Origin: Avena insularis
Taxonomy: Eukaryota > Streptophyta > Magnoliopsida > Poales > Poaceae
NCBI GenBank assembly: GCA_023614405.1
Contig: CM042691.1
Span: 175,308,927-175,372,926 of the forward strand
Reading direction: 5' to 3'
Length of the DNA: 64,000 bases
Positions 36,843-48,670 of the stretch are shown here, one piece after another. How positions within the stretch are numbered: position 1 is the stretch's first letter; each line of letters starts with the position of its first letter. The notes beneath the pieces were generated by a model. It was not told where the DNA came from. It made no database searches and worked only from the letters and a program-made list of their open reading frames with translations. The translations under genes were made by a program, and so were the position numbers.

Positions 36843-37959
36843 TGATCTACAACATATTTGCAATAGTTTAGACTAAGTTTATGACAAATTGAGTTCTAAT
36901 TAATAGTTAAATTAATCTAGGTTAACTCCCACTCAAAACAATATCCCTCACATTGTTTTAGTGATCACACGAACCAAATCCACTACATCAAAACCGATCA
37001 TCACGAGAGTTGATGTATCTTCAATGACGAACAATCAACATGTTCATCATATCTATTATAAGACTCATGCTTTACCTTTCGGTGATCCGTGTTCCGAGAC
37101 CATGTCTATACATGATAGCCTCGTCAAGATCAAACCTTAGCTTCCTAATGAGCAAATATGGCTTGCTCCTGTTGTATACACTCATAGAATCTAACACACC
37201 CGATCATCACGTGGTGCTTCGGAACAACGAGCTTTAGCAATGGTGCTTACTAAGGATGAACACTTTATAACTTCGCGAACTAAGCAATACAAGATGCATA
37301 AAAGGATTAACATCACATGCAATTCATAATATGTGATATGATATGGCCTTTCTTCTTGTGCTTCGGATCTCCATCTTCAAGCACGAACATGATCTCCATC
37401 ATCACGGGCATTGGGTCAAGGTCAATGGCGCCGCTCCATGGTTGTCGTCCACCAGCATCAACTATTAGAACTACTTTGAATAATAGACTCAACCATATGG
37501 CTCCTGCCAGTTTCCAACTTACAATAAGGAACATTGCATACATCATATATAATCACAATCATGGCCATATCACATCACATCACATCCCTGCAAAACAAAT
37601 TTAGACACCTCTAATTTTATTTGCATGTTTTACGTGGTTTGGGGCTTTCAATAAATGTCATTCTAACTTACCAAAAAAGAACCACAACATTTATGCTTGA
37701 GCTATCAAGTGCCCGTTGTAAATTGAATCTATACTATGATGGGAGATACAGGCACCGGCCAAGCCACTTATGCAATACAAGTTGCATATCAAGCATGGAG
37801 CAAGTCTCATGAATGATGTCATGTAAGGTTAGCCCGGGCTGCTTCATCCCATCATACGGCAAGACGCAAAGTACACAAAAAGCAATTCATAATAAAAGCA
37901 CCACCGCCCATAATGACCATTGTGTTCTACTCGTGCAACAGATCTACATATAGACACGA
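36843..37959 (-). other. Untranslated leader of Copia copy 1
   Basis: About 1.1 kb between PBS and gag. It matches copy 2's leader (43795-44973) closely, apart from short indels. Open frames here are short and not conserved as frames. Confidence 0.75.
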
Positions 37960-37970
37960 CTCTGATACCA
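37960..37970 (-). other. Primer-binding site of Copia copy 1
   Basis: The minus strand reads TGGTATCAGAG, one base from the shared LTR's left edge at 37972. Its presence shows that the middle LTR is the 5' LTR of copy 1. Confidence 0.92.
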
Positions 37971-37971
37971 C

Positions 37972-39787
37972 TGTAGGGGTTCATAGAACAAATCTACCGC
38001 ATGCACACAAACAAGCCAAGATCTATCTACTAGATTGTAGCAACGAGTCGATTAGAGTACTCACCCTCGAAGATTCCAAAGCGGTTTACGAGAGCAGATT
38101 CTCGTGGATGATGTAGTCATACAATTGCAATCTCAAGATCGCGTAGACTATCATTCTGGCGCTGCGTTCCGGCAGGCAGCGGAGGTTATAGATCTCCCCT
38201 CGCGATTCCGGCAGCACGACAACGTGGTGTCGGAAGTAGAGGGAAAATCCTGCAAGGCTTCGCCTAAGCTGGAGCAGTTTATGGTGGATCTAGAGTTTCC
38301 GACGATCTATATTTACAGGGCCAGAGAGGAGGAGGTGGAGTCAGCGGCGGCTAGGGCGACAGCGACGAGACGGCGGCGGCGCGAGGCGTCGGTGGCTAGG
38401 GCGGTGGCGGCGGTGGCTCAAGGTGGGGAGGGCAGGGTTGTAGCCTCTTGGGGAATCCCCTCCCCTCTATTTATGAGTGGGAGGGCAGATTGCGAGAGGG
38501 GAGTTTGAATCCTTCCCGAAATCCCTATCCAAGTTAGAGGGAAAGATGGACTCTTTCCTTCTTCCACTAGGAAACCATTGTTCCAGTTTGACTTTTCAAA
38601 CCTGCCTTTTGACTTGCAATATGGAGCTCAATTCCTCTCTTGCAAATGCCAAACCAAGTGACCTAGGACATGATCCAATCATTCCACTTAACCATGGCAC
38701 ATTCATGAACCATTCCCCTTCCGGTCCGGTGAACCTTCTAGACCGTTCTAGAACCTCTGTAATGAAATCATCAGAATCATTCCCGAACTTTGGAATCAGA
38801 CTTTCCTTATATGAATCTTATACTCCGGACCATTCCGGATCTCCTCGTGATATCCCGGATCCCATACGATACTCCGAACAACATTCGGTCTCCCTACTTA
38901 CATTCCATATCTACTAAACAACATCGAATCCTTAAGTTTGTCTCCCTACGGTTCGTGAATTATGCGGACATGACCGAGACACTTCTCCGATCAATAACCA
39001 ATAGAGGAATCTGGAAATTCCTATGGCTCCCACATATTTCTACGATTAATTTGCGATTGAATGAACCACTAACATACGATACCAATTTCCCTTTGTCTTG
39101 CGATAGTTTACTTATCCGAGGTTTGATCGTCGGTATCTCTGCATACCTAGTTCAACCTCGTTACCGATAAGTACTCTTTTCTCATTCCCATGATATGTGA
39201 TCCCTTGTGAGCCAGTCACATGCTTGCAAGCTAATTGGATGACATTCCACTGAGAGGGCGCAAAGTATATCTATCCGTCATATGAATGGACAAATCCCAC
39301 TCTTGATCCATGAGTCTCAACACATACTTACCGAACACTCAACGCCACCTTTATAGCCACCCAGTTACGGTGTGGTGTTTGATGTCATCAAAGCATCCTT
39401 TCGGTGATGGTTATTAGCATGATCTCATGGTCAAAGGAATTAGGTTACTATGTATCAGAAAACTTATAGAAAATGAACTATTTAAATGACTTGATCTTTA
39501 TGCTACGCTTATCTATAGGAGTATGTCCTTCATACCATTCTCCTAATGATATGATCTTGTTGTTAATAACATCTCAATATTCATGATCTAGAAACCACGA
39601 TCATCTATTAACCAACAAGCTAGTATTACAAAGAGGCTTAACCAGGGACTCTAATTTAGTTTACAAATCACACAAGTATTAATGTTTCCGGTTAATACTA
39701 TTATAGCATGAATGCAAATATTTATCATAAAGACAAAGATATAATAATAACTACTTTTATTATTGCCTCTAGGGCATATCTCCAACA
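37972..39787 (-). repeat. Shared middle LTR of the Copia tandem (1816 bp)
   Basis: On the plus strand it runs from TGTAGGGGTTC to CATATCTCCAACA. It is homologous to 44986-46848, but lacks about 60 bases present there at 45201-45265, apparently deleted between short CCGGCAG/CCAGCAG repeats. Confidence 0.93.
38465..38477 (-). promoter_or_regulatory. TATA-like box in the middle Copia LTR
   Basis: The minus strand reads ACTCATAAATAGAGG within the LTR, matching the TATA position of BARE/Angela-type LTRs. The same motif lies at 45542-45554 in the right LTR. Confidence 0.55.
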
Positions 39788-39805
39788 GTCTCCCACTTCC
39801 ACTAG
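39788..39805 (-). other. Polypurine tract of Copia copy 2
   Basis: The minus strand reads CTAGTGGAAGTGGGAGAC immediately before the LTR start TGTTGGAGA. It marks the middle LTR as the 3' LTR of copy 2. Confidence 0.85.
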
Positions 39806-41525
39806 AATCAACTAATCCAGATGACATGTTAATATACCGAACACCCATGTTGGTTTGGTGCTGGTCATGTTTTGCCCTCGGGAGAGGTTTAGTCAAGGGA
39901 TCCGCCACATTCAGATCTGTGTGTACTTTGCAAACCTTTATGTCACCATCTTGGACATGCTCTCGAATAGCGTGAAAACGTATCATGATGTGCTTCAACT
40001 TCTTGTGTTACCTTGGTTCTTGCGCATTGGCTATGGCGCCCATGTTATCACAATAGATAGACATTGGGTCCAACGCACTTGGAACCACATCAAACTCTGT
40101 AATGAACTCCTTCATCCATATCTCCTCTTGTGAAGCCTCCGAAGCAGCTATGTATTCCGATTCAGTTGAAGATCTCGCCACAACGCTTTGCTTTGCACTC
40201 CTAAAGCTAACTGCTGCACCATTCAAAGTAAATACGTATCCAGATTGAGATTTAGAATCATCCAGATCGGTGTTCCAACTAGCATCGGTGTAACCATTAA
40301 CAACGAGTTGTTCATCCCCTCCATAAGAAAGAACCATATCCTTAGTTCTTCTCAAATACTTAAGGATGTTTTTGACCGCTGTCCAATGATTCACTCCTGG
40401 ATCACTTTGATATTTGCTAGTCAAACTAACGTCATATGCAATGTCGGGTCTAGTACATAGCATGGCATACATAAGAGATCCTATGGCTGAGGCATAGGGA
40501 GTCTTACTCATCCTTTCTCTATCTTCTGCCGTCGCAGGACTTTGAGTTTTACTCAAGGTCGTTTTGGGCAACATGGGCAAGAACCCTTTCTTCCTATCTT
40601 CCATTCCAAACCTCTTTAGAACTTTGTACAAATATGTACTTTGTGACAATGATATTAGCCGTCTTGATCTATCTATATAAATCTTTATGCCTAATATGTA
40701 AGCTGCTTCGCCAAGATATTTCATTGAAAAAATATTATTAAAATATTGCTTGACACTATTAAGAAGGTCCACATCACTCCCAATCAACAATATGGCATGC
40801 ACATATAGTACTAGGAATGCTACAGAGCTCCCACTCACTTTCTTGTAAATACAAGTTTCTCCATAAGTGTGTATAAATCCAAAACTTTTGATCACCTAAT
40901 CAAAATGTTGATTCCAACTCCGGGATGCTTGCTTTAGTCCATAAATGGACGGTTGAATTTTGCATACCTTGTTAGCATCTTTAGGATCGACAAAACCTTT
41001 GGGTTGTACCATATACAACTCTTCATCAATGTCGCCATTGAGGTATGCAGTTTTGAGATCCATCTACCATATCTCATAATCATATTATGCAACGATTGCT
41101 AACAAAATCCTTACAAACTTTAGCTTCGCTACTGCTAAGAAAGTCTCATCGTAGTCAACTCCTTGAATTTGTCGAAACCCTTTTGCAACAAGTCGAGCTT
41201 TATAGACAGTAACATTACCATCAGCATCTGTTTTCTTCTTGAAAATCCATTTGTTCTCGACAGCCTTCCGGCCATCCGGTAAGTCCACCAAAGTCCATAC
41301 TTGGTTTTCGTACATGGATCCAATCTCGGATTTCATGGCTTCTTGCCATTTATTGGAATTTGGGCTCATTATTGCTTCCTCATATGTCGCAGGGTCATCG
41401 GTGTTGTCCACCAACATGACACTCATAACGGGATCATACCAATCAGGAGTGGTACGATTTCTTGTTGCTCTGCGAGGGTCCGTAGTAACTTCAACCGAAG
41501 TTTCATGATCAACATCATTAGCTTC
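39806..41525 (-). pseudogene. Copia copy 2 reverse transcriptase and RNase H, with altered RT active site
   Basis: The minus strand encodes the Copia RT start (WQEAMKSEIGSMYENQVW, NKWIFKKKTDADGNV), KTAYLNGDIDEELYM, QPSIYGLKQ, then LYVHAILLIGSDV where active Copia RTs have YVDD. Both catalytic Asp codons are changed. RNase H follows (NGYTDASWNTDLDD, SSTESEYIAASEA, YCDNMGAIANA) and the end of the polyprotein (VADPLTKPLPRAKHDQH). In-frame stops occur near 41085, 41065 and 40897, and one near 40005. It reverse-transcribed element RNA in virus-like particles when intact; this copy cannot. Confidence 0.92.
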
Positions 41526-42310
41526 CTATCTTATTAGTGTAGGAGCCACAGGAACTACTTCCAGTGCTGCGCTACTCTCAAGTTTGAGAGAAGGTTCAGC
41601 AACCTCGTCGAGTTCTACTTTCCTTCCAGTCACTTCTTCTGAGAGAAACTCCTTCTCTAGAAAGTATCCATTCTTGGCAACGAATATTTTGCCGTTGGAT
41701 CTATGATAGAAGGTATACCCAATAGTTTCCTTCGGGTATCCTATGAAGACGCATTTTTCCTCTTTGGGTTCAAGCTTGTCGGGCTGTAACTTCTTTACAT
41801 AAGCTTCGCAACCCCAAACTTTAAGGAACGACAATTTAGGTTTCTTCCCAAACCATAATTCATACGGTGTCGTTTCAACGGATTTAGATTGGGACCCTAT
41901 TTAAAGTGAATGTGGCTGTTTCTAATGCATAACCCCAAAAAGATAGCAATAAATCTATAAGTGACATCATAGAACGAACCATATCTAAGAGAGTTCGATT
42001 ACGATGTTCGGACACACCATTACGTTGTGGTGTTCCCGGCATGTCAATTGTGAAAGTATTCCGCATTTCTTCAAATGCTCGCCAAAATCGTAACTTAGAT
42101 ACTCACCTCTACGATCAGATCGTAGAAATTTGATCTTCTTGTTGCATTGATTCTCTACTTCACTTTGAAATTCCTTAAACTTCTCGAAAGTTTCGGACTT
42201 ATGTTTCATGAAATAGATATACCCATATCTAATCAGGTCATCCGTGAAAGTAACAACATAACGATAACCACCGCGCGATGCTTTGGACCACATACATCGG
42301 TATGTATGAT
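41526..42310 (-). pseudogene. Copia copy 2 integrase, frameshifted
   Basis: The segment 42293-42060 carries VVTFTDDLIRYGYIYFMKHK (integrase core, first Asp) and LRSDRRGEYLSYDF (second Asp; family LRSDRGGEY). The frame then shifts to MPGTPQRNGVSEHRNRTLLD, which holds the third catalytic residue Glu, and shifts back near 41880 to the post-core region VWGCEAYVKKLQ. The shifts compensate, so sequence is largely retained but no continuous integrase can be made. Confidence 0.9.
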
Positions 42311-42903
42311 TTCTAATAAGTCCCTAGCTGCTCCATCATACCAGAAAATGGAGTCTTAGTCATTTTTCCCATCAGACATGCTTCGCATCTTTCATGTGAT
42401 TTGAAATCAAGTGATTCAAGAAGTCCATCGGAATGGAGTTTCTTCATATGCTTCACTCCAATGTGACCAAGACGATAGTGCCACATATAGGTCGAGTTAT
42501 CGCTCAATTTCAAACGTTTAGATTCAATGTTATTAATTTGTGTATTACTACAATCGAGATTCAACAAGAATAGAGAATCTATGAAAGGTGCATGTGCATA
42601 AAATATATTACTCATATAAATCGAAAAACCATTATTCTCGGACTTAAACAAGTAACCGTCTCGCAATAAACATGATCTGGATATAATGTCCATGCTCAAT
42701 GCAGGCACCAAATAACAATTATTTAAGTATAAAACTAATCCCGATGGTAGATGAAGAGGTAGTCTGCCGATCGCCATCACATCAACCTTCGATCCATTTC
42801 TAATGCGCATCGTCACCTCGTTCTTCGCTAGTTTCCGTCTATTCTGCAGCACCTGTTTTGAGTTACAAATATGACCAACCGAACCAGTATTAAATACCTA
42901 GCC
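42311..42903 (-). pseudogene. Copia copy 2 protease and GAG-pre-integrase region
   Basis: After a TAG just before the protease (the position of a Trp in relatives), the minus strand reads VFNTGSVGHICNS. The catalytic Asp of the D-T/S-G motif is Asn here, while copy 1 keeps FDTGS. The GAG-pre-integrase zinc-finger region (MWHYRLGHIGVKHMKKLHSD, CEACLMGKMT) is well preserved in an open stretch to 42313. It is in frame with gag upstream. Confidence 0.9.
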
Positions 42904-43794
42904 ACTACTATGACTACTAGTGAGATACACATCAATAACATGTATATCGGATATCTCTTTCTTCTTGATGTTGCCGTTCTTCAAATTCGCCAAGTACTTA
43001 AGGAAATTCCGCTTCCAGTGACCTTCTCCCTTGCAGTAAAAGTACACAGTATCAGGCTTAGGACTAGCCTTGGTCTTCTTCGCCGGCGCGGTAACTTTCT
43101 TACCGCCCTTCTTGAAGTTTCCCTTTTTCTTAGACTTGCCTTTCTTCTTGAATTTGGTGGTCTTATTGACCATTAACACTTGGTGCTCTTTCTTGATCTC
43201 CACTTTCGCAGACTTTAACATGGAGAAGAGTTCGAGCAACGACTTGTCCATGTTTTGCATATTGTAGTTCATCACAAAGTTCTTGTAACTTGTTGGTAGT
43301 GATTGGAGGACACGGTGAATCTCCAAAGCATTAGGAATCACTATACCCAAGCTTTGGAGCTTACTTCCATGCCCAGAAATCTTAAGCATATGCTCACTGA
43401 TGAAGTTGCCCTCTTCCATCTTGCAGTTAAAGAAGTTTTCAGAAGCCTCATAACTCTCAACTGCTGCATGAGCCTCAAATATCATTTTGAGTTCGCGAAC
43501 AATATCATGTGGGTCATGGTTCTCAAAACTTTTCTGAAGCTTCGATTCCAAACCGTAAAAGATAGCACACTAAACTATGGAGTACTGATTCTTCCGAGTG
43601 AGGAAAACATTCTTCACCTAATCGATAGCATCAGCTGCAGGTGGGTCACCCAGCAGTGCATCCAGCACATAGGTCAAATTACCAGCATTGATGACAATCC
43701 TCAAGTTGCAGAGCCAATTCGCGAAGTTGCTTCCATTGTTTTTCAACTTTTGTTTCTCTAGGAAAGCATTAAAATTGATGGTAGGGGTCGCGAT
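42904..43794 (-). pseudogene. Copia copy 2 gag, start codon lost
   Basis: The frame begins at 43794 where copy 1 has ATG; here it is ATC, followed by ATPTINFNAFLEKQKLKNN. Stops at about 43620 and 43572 interrupt the N-terminal part. From 43551 the capsid region is open (LELFSMLKSAKVEIKKEHQV) to a Lys-rich linker and a degenerate zinc knuckle FYCKGEGHWKRNF in which the outer cysteines are missing. The frame ends at TAG 42898-42900. Confidence 0.9.
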
Positions 43795-44973
43795 TGATCT
43801 ACAACATATTTGCAATAGTTTAGACTAAGTTTATGAGAAATTGACTTCTAATTAATAGTTAAATTAATCTAGGTGAACTCCCACTCAAAACAATATCCCT
43901 CACATTTTTTTAGTGATCACACGAACCAAATCCACCACATCAAAACCGATCATCACGAGAGTTGATGTAGCTTCAATGGCGAACAATCAACATGTTCATC
44001 ATATCTACTATATGACTCATGCTTTACCTTTTGGTGATCTGTGTTCCGAGACCATGTCTATCCATGCTAGGCTCATCAAGATCAAACCTTAGCTTCCGCA
44101 TGAGCAAATCTGGATTGCTTCCGTTGTATACACTCGCAGAATCTAACACACCCGATCATCACGTGGTGATTCGAAACAATGAGCTTTAGCGATGGTGCCT
44201 ACTAAGGATGAACACTCTATAACTTGAAATTTTGTGAGAGGGATCATCTTATAATGCTACCGTCACGAACTAAGTAATACAAGATGCATAAAAGGATTAA
44301 CATCACATGCAATTCATAATATGTGATATTATATGGCCTTTCTTCTTGTTCTTCCGATATCCATCTTCAAGCACGAACATGATCTCCATCATCACCGTCA
44401 TTGAGTCAAGGTCAATGGCGCCGCTCCATCGTTGTCGTCCACCAACATCAACTATTACAAATACTTTAAATAATAGACAAGCATGTCTTAAGGAAATTAA
44501 AAGACAACCATATGGCTCCTGCCAGTTGCCAACTTACAATAAGGAACATTTCATACATCATATATAATCACAATCATGGCCATATCACATCACAGCATAC
44601 CCCTGGAAAACAAAGTTAGACGCCTCTAATTTTCTTTACATGTTTTACGTGGTTTGGGGATTTCAATAAGTGTCGTTCTAACTTACGAACAAAAACCACA
44701 ACATTGATGCTTGAACTATCAAGTGCCCATTGTAAATTGAATCTATACTATGATGGGAGAGACAGGCACCCGACAAGCCACTTATGCAATACAAGTTGCA
44801 TGTCAAGCATGAAGAAAGTCTCATGAACGATGTCATGTAAGGTTAGCCCGGTCCGCTTCATCCCATCATACCGCAAGACGCAAAGTACACAAAAAGCAAT
44901 TGATAATAAAAGCACCACCGCCCATAATGACCATTGTGTTCTACTCATGCAACAGATCTACATATAGACACGA
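43795..44973 (-). other. Untranslated leader of Copia copy 2
   Basis: About 1.2 kb, matching copy 1's leader with extra segments (for example 44226-44270). No coding region is supported. Confidence 0.75.
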
Positions 44974-44984
44974 CTCTGATACCA
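44974..44984 (-). other. Primer-binding site of Copia copy 2
   Basis: The minus strand reads TGGTATCAGAG, one base from the LTR edge at 44986. Confidence 0.92.
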
Positions 44985-44985
44985 C

Positions 44986-46848
44986 TGTAGGGGTTCGTAG
45001 CATGGAAAACAAAAAAAATCTACCGCATGCACACAAAAAAGCCAAGATCTATCTACTAGATTGTAGCAACGAGTCGATTAGAGTACTCACCCTCGAAGAT
45101 TCTAAAGCGGTTAACGATAGCAGATTCTCGTGGATGATGTAGTCGTACACTTGCAAATCTCAAGATCGCGTAGACGATCATTCTGGCGCTACGTTCCGGC
45201 AGCGCTTCCGTAGTCGGTCACATGTTCGGTACTCGATGAAGAGCTTCCTCTCCCTTGTTCCAGCAGGCAGCGGAGGTTATAGTTCTCCCCTCGCGATTTC
45301 GGCAGCACGACAACATGGTGTCGGAAGTAGAGGGAAAATCCTGCAGGGCTTCGCCTAAGTTGGAGCAATTTATGGTGGATATAGGGTTTCCGGCGATCTA
45401 GTTTAGAGGGCCGGAGAGGAGGAGGTGGAGTCGATGACGGCTAGGGCGACAGCGACGAGCTGGCGGCGGCGCGAGGCGGCGGTGGCTGCGGCGGCTCAAG
45501 GTGGGGAGGGCTGGGTTGTAGCCTCTTGGGGAAGCCCCTCCCCTCTATTTATGAGAGGGAGGGAAGCTTGGGAGAGGGGAGTTTGAATCCTTACCCAAAT
45601 CCCTATCCAAGTTGGAGGGAAAGAAGGACTCTTTCCTTCTTCCACTAGGAAACCATTGTTCTAGTTTGACTTTTAACTTGCAATTTGGAGCTCAATTCCT
45701 CTCTTGCAAATGCCCAACCAAGTGACCTAGGACATGACCCAATCATTCCACTTAACCATGACACATTCATGAACCATTCCCCTTCCGGTCCGGTGAACCT
45801 TCTAGACCCTTCTAGACCCTCTTCGATGAAAACATCGGAATCATTCCCGAACTCCGGAATCAGACTTTCCTTATATGAATCTTATTCTCCGGACCATTCC
45901 GGATCTCCTCGTGATATCCCGGATCCCATTCGAGACTCCAAACAACATTCGGTCTCCCTACTTACATTCCATATCTACTAAACAACATCGAATCCTTAAG
46001 TGTGTCTCCCTACGGTTCGTGAATTATGCGGACATGACCGAGACACATCTCCGATCAATAACAAATAGAGGAATATGGAAGTTCATATGGCTCCCACATA
46101 TTTCTACGATTACTTTGCGATCGAATAACCACTTACATATGATACCAATTTCCCTTTGTCTCGCGATAGTTTACTTATCCGGGGTTTAATCGTCGGTATC
46201 TCTGCATACCTAGTTCAACCACGTTACCGATAAGTACTCTTTTCTCGTTCTCGTGATATGTGATCCCTTGTAAGCCAGTCACATGCTTGCAACCTAATTG
46301 GATGACATTCCACCGAGAGGGCCCAGAGTACATCTATCTATCATATGAATGGACAAATCCCACTCTTGATTCATGAGCCTCAACACATACTTTCCGAACA
46401 CTCAATGCCACCTTTATAGCCACCAAGTTACGGTGTGGTGTTTGATGTCATCAAAGCATCCTTTCGGTGAAGGTGATTAGCATGATATCATGTCGAAGGA
46501 ATTTGGTTACTATGTATCAGAAAGCTGATAGCAAACAAACTATTGAAATGACTTGATCTTTATGCTACGCTTATCTATAGGAGTATGTCCATCATACCAT
46601 TCTCCTAATGATATATCTTGTTGTTAATAACATCTCAATGTTCATGATTGAAAAACCACGATCATCTATTAACCAACAAGCTAGTATTACAAAGAGGCTT
46701 TACCAGGGACTCTAATTTAGTTTACAAATCACACAAGTATTATTGTTTCCGGTTAATACTGTTATAGCATAAATGTAAACATTTATCATAAACTCAAAGA
46801 TATAATAATAACAAATTTTATTATTTCCTCTAGGGCATATCTCCAACA
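44986..46848 (-). repeat. Right (5') LTR of the Copia tandem (1863 bp)
   Basis: On the plus strand it runs from TGTAGGGGTTCG to CATATCTCCAACA. Beyond it lies GAAAA (46849-46853), the expected target duplication; the other copy is left of the window. Confidence 0.93.
45542..45554 (-). promoter_or_regulatory. TATA-like box in the right Copia LTR
   Basis: The minus strand reads CTCATAAATAGAGG, homologous to the site in the middle LTR. Confidence 0.55.
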
Positions 46849-48178
46849 GAAAAAACTTTCGAATATCAAAGATCATGGAGGCAAGCATGATACTAGGATA
46901 TTAACGTTGGAACTATTACTCTTGATTCAATATTACTTATTGTATTTCATGAAGTAAGTGTGGTTTTGCTAAAAGTTTGCAATAGTACTTTAAACTTTAG
47001 ATTGACACTCATAAAGCAGTACGATACTAGTTTGTAAAGTACAAAATTCCAAAATCCAATAGTTATATAATTTCAATCATAGCAAAACACACTGTAGTAA
47101 ACGAATGCTAGTAACTACAACAAACTATGCAAATCCACTTCGATTAAGTTAATGATAAATTGAGTTCAACATTAACCATATTACTATATGAACTCCCACT
47201 GAAAACCAACATCCCTCGAGTCATTTTGTTGATTACATGAACCAAATTCACTATGCCATGACCGATCATCACGAGTTGTGGCGCATCTCCAATGGCGAGC
47301 ATCATATGGGCACCATATCATCCATATGACTCGTGCTTTACCTTTCGGTTCATATTCCGAGGCCATTATGTACATGCTAGGCTCGCCAAGTAAGAATCTT
47401 AGTACTCGCATGTGTAAAACTGTGTTACACCCACTGTATGCGAACTCAGAGTCTATCAAACCCGATCATCACATGGTGCTTCGAAACGATGAACTTTCTT
47501 AACAGTTCATACTAAGGAAGAACATATTATTATCTTGATATTTAGTAGGAGGGATCATCTTATAATGCTACCGCCAAGTTCTAAGCTATACATAAGCATA
47601 AATAAGATGCAAACAAACGTCGTATGTAAGAGTGACATGACATGGTTCTTGCACTTGATCACTATATTGTGCATCAAGGTATGATCTCTATCATTACATT
47701 TGTGTTATTCCAAGGTCTATGGCACTTACATTTTGGAATTTTATAATTTCCAATAGTATAAATGCATACTACAAATTATAACATTACCATATCATGATAC
47801 AATCGTAGCAAACATAAATATAGATGCCTCTAATTTATCTTTTGCATATTTTACATGGTTGTGGGATTCCTAGGAAAGAACCGTTCTACCTACAAACTTC
47901 AGCCACAATGGTGATAACCAAGTTATTAAGAAGACCGTTCTAAATCAGATATCAACTATAGTGGGAGAGCCAAACATCTGCTAGCCACTTATGCAAAACG
48001 AGTTGCATGTCAAGCATGGAACATGTCTCATGTGCGAGGAGATGCAAAGTTTTTCCTGGCCGCTTCATCCCACTATGCCGCCAATATCCAAAGAACACGA
48101 ATATTTGCAATAACAATAGTATCAATGCCCACATCTCCATGTTTTCTAACCGTACAAAGAATCTACGCATAGACATAG
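46849..48178 (-). mobile_element. Copia element F: leader region, cut by the tandem Copia insertion
   Basis: This region resembles the PBS-to-gag leader of the tandem Copia: the segment 47440-47500 (CCCGATCATCACATGGTGCTTCGAAAC) parallels 44150-44190. It runs up to F's own PBS and LTR. F's gag and pol should lie beyond the tandem, left of the window. A 91-codon minus-strand frame at 47184-47459 has no recognisable domain and lies in leader sequence. Confidence 0.7.
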
Positions 48179-48189
48179 CTCTGATACCA
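48179..48189 (-). other. Primer-binding site of Copia element F
   Basis: The minus strand reads TGGTATCAGAG, one base from the LTR edge TGATGGGGTTC at 48191. Confidence 0.88.
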
Positions 48190-48620
48190 TTGATGGGGTT
48201 CGGTGCATAGAAAATAAAAAAATTCTTACGGTTTGCAACTACCAAGATCGAATCTAGGCGATACTTCGTAATGGTTTCATGACTCACCCTTGAAGACCGT
48301 AAGCGGGATAACGTTCCCGCAAACAAACATGGTTGATGTAGATGTACATGCTCATCCTCAAGGACGTGCATACAATCAGCTCCACAGCGAGTAGTGCCTT
48401 TGTAATCGGTCACACATACAGTGCGCCGATGACTCCCGAAACCTCGCTCCAACCGGGCAGCGGAAGTAGCGGATCCCCGGGAACTACACCAGCACTACGC
48501 CATGGTAGTGGTAGTGGAGGGGAAGGATTAGAGCAGGGCTTCGCATAAGAACCTCTCTTGTGCCAATGGACATATGAGAGAATGGTGAATGAAAGTATGT
48601 GGAAAGGAGGAGGAGGCCAT

Positions 48621-48634
48621 CTCCTTTTATAGGC
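48621..48634 (-). promoter_or_regulatory. TATA box in the F LTR
   Basis: The minus strand reads GCCTATAAAAGGAG, a near-consensus plant TATA box inside the LTR in the element's sense direction. Confidence 0.65.
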
Positions 48635-48670
48635 TCCACGGGGCTTCCCCCTCATCTCTCTCAGTCAATC

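Larger units (their letters stand above)
29937..46848 (-). mobile_element. Tandem Copia (BARE/Angela-like) retrotransposon: two internal regions sharing one LTR
   Basis: On the minus strand: LTR 46848-44986, PBS, copy 2 gag-pol, PPT, LTR 39787-37972, PBS, copy 1 gag and part of pol, which is interrupted by solo LTR E and then by element B at 29937. The middle LTR has copy 2's PPT on its right and copy 1's PBS on its left, with no target duplication. It therefore serves as 3' LTR of one unit and 5' LTR of the next. The LTR start TGTTGGAGATATGCCCTAG is typical of the BARE/Angela/WIS group of Triticeae. The block sits in the leader of Copia element F. Confidence 0.9.

Noticed and set aside
35949..43794. 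Two independent Copia insertions rather than a tandem
   Set aside because: Only one LTR lies between the two bodies, flanked by the PPT of one and the PBS of the other, and no TSD is seen.
47184..47459. 91-codon minus-strand frame as a gene
   Set aside because: It is homologous to non-coding Copia leader sequence and has no domain.
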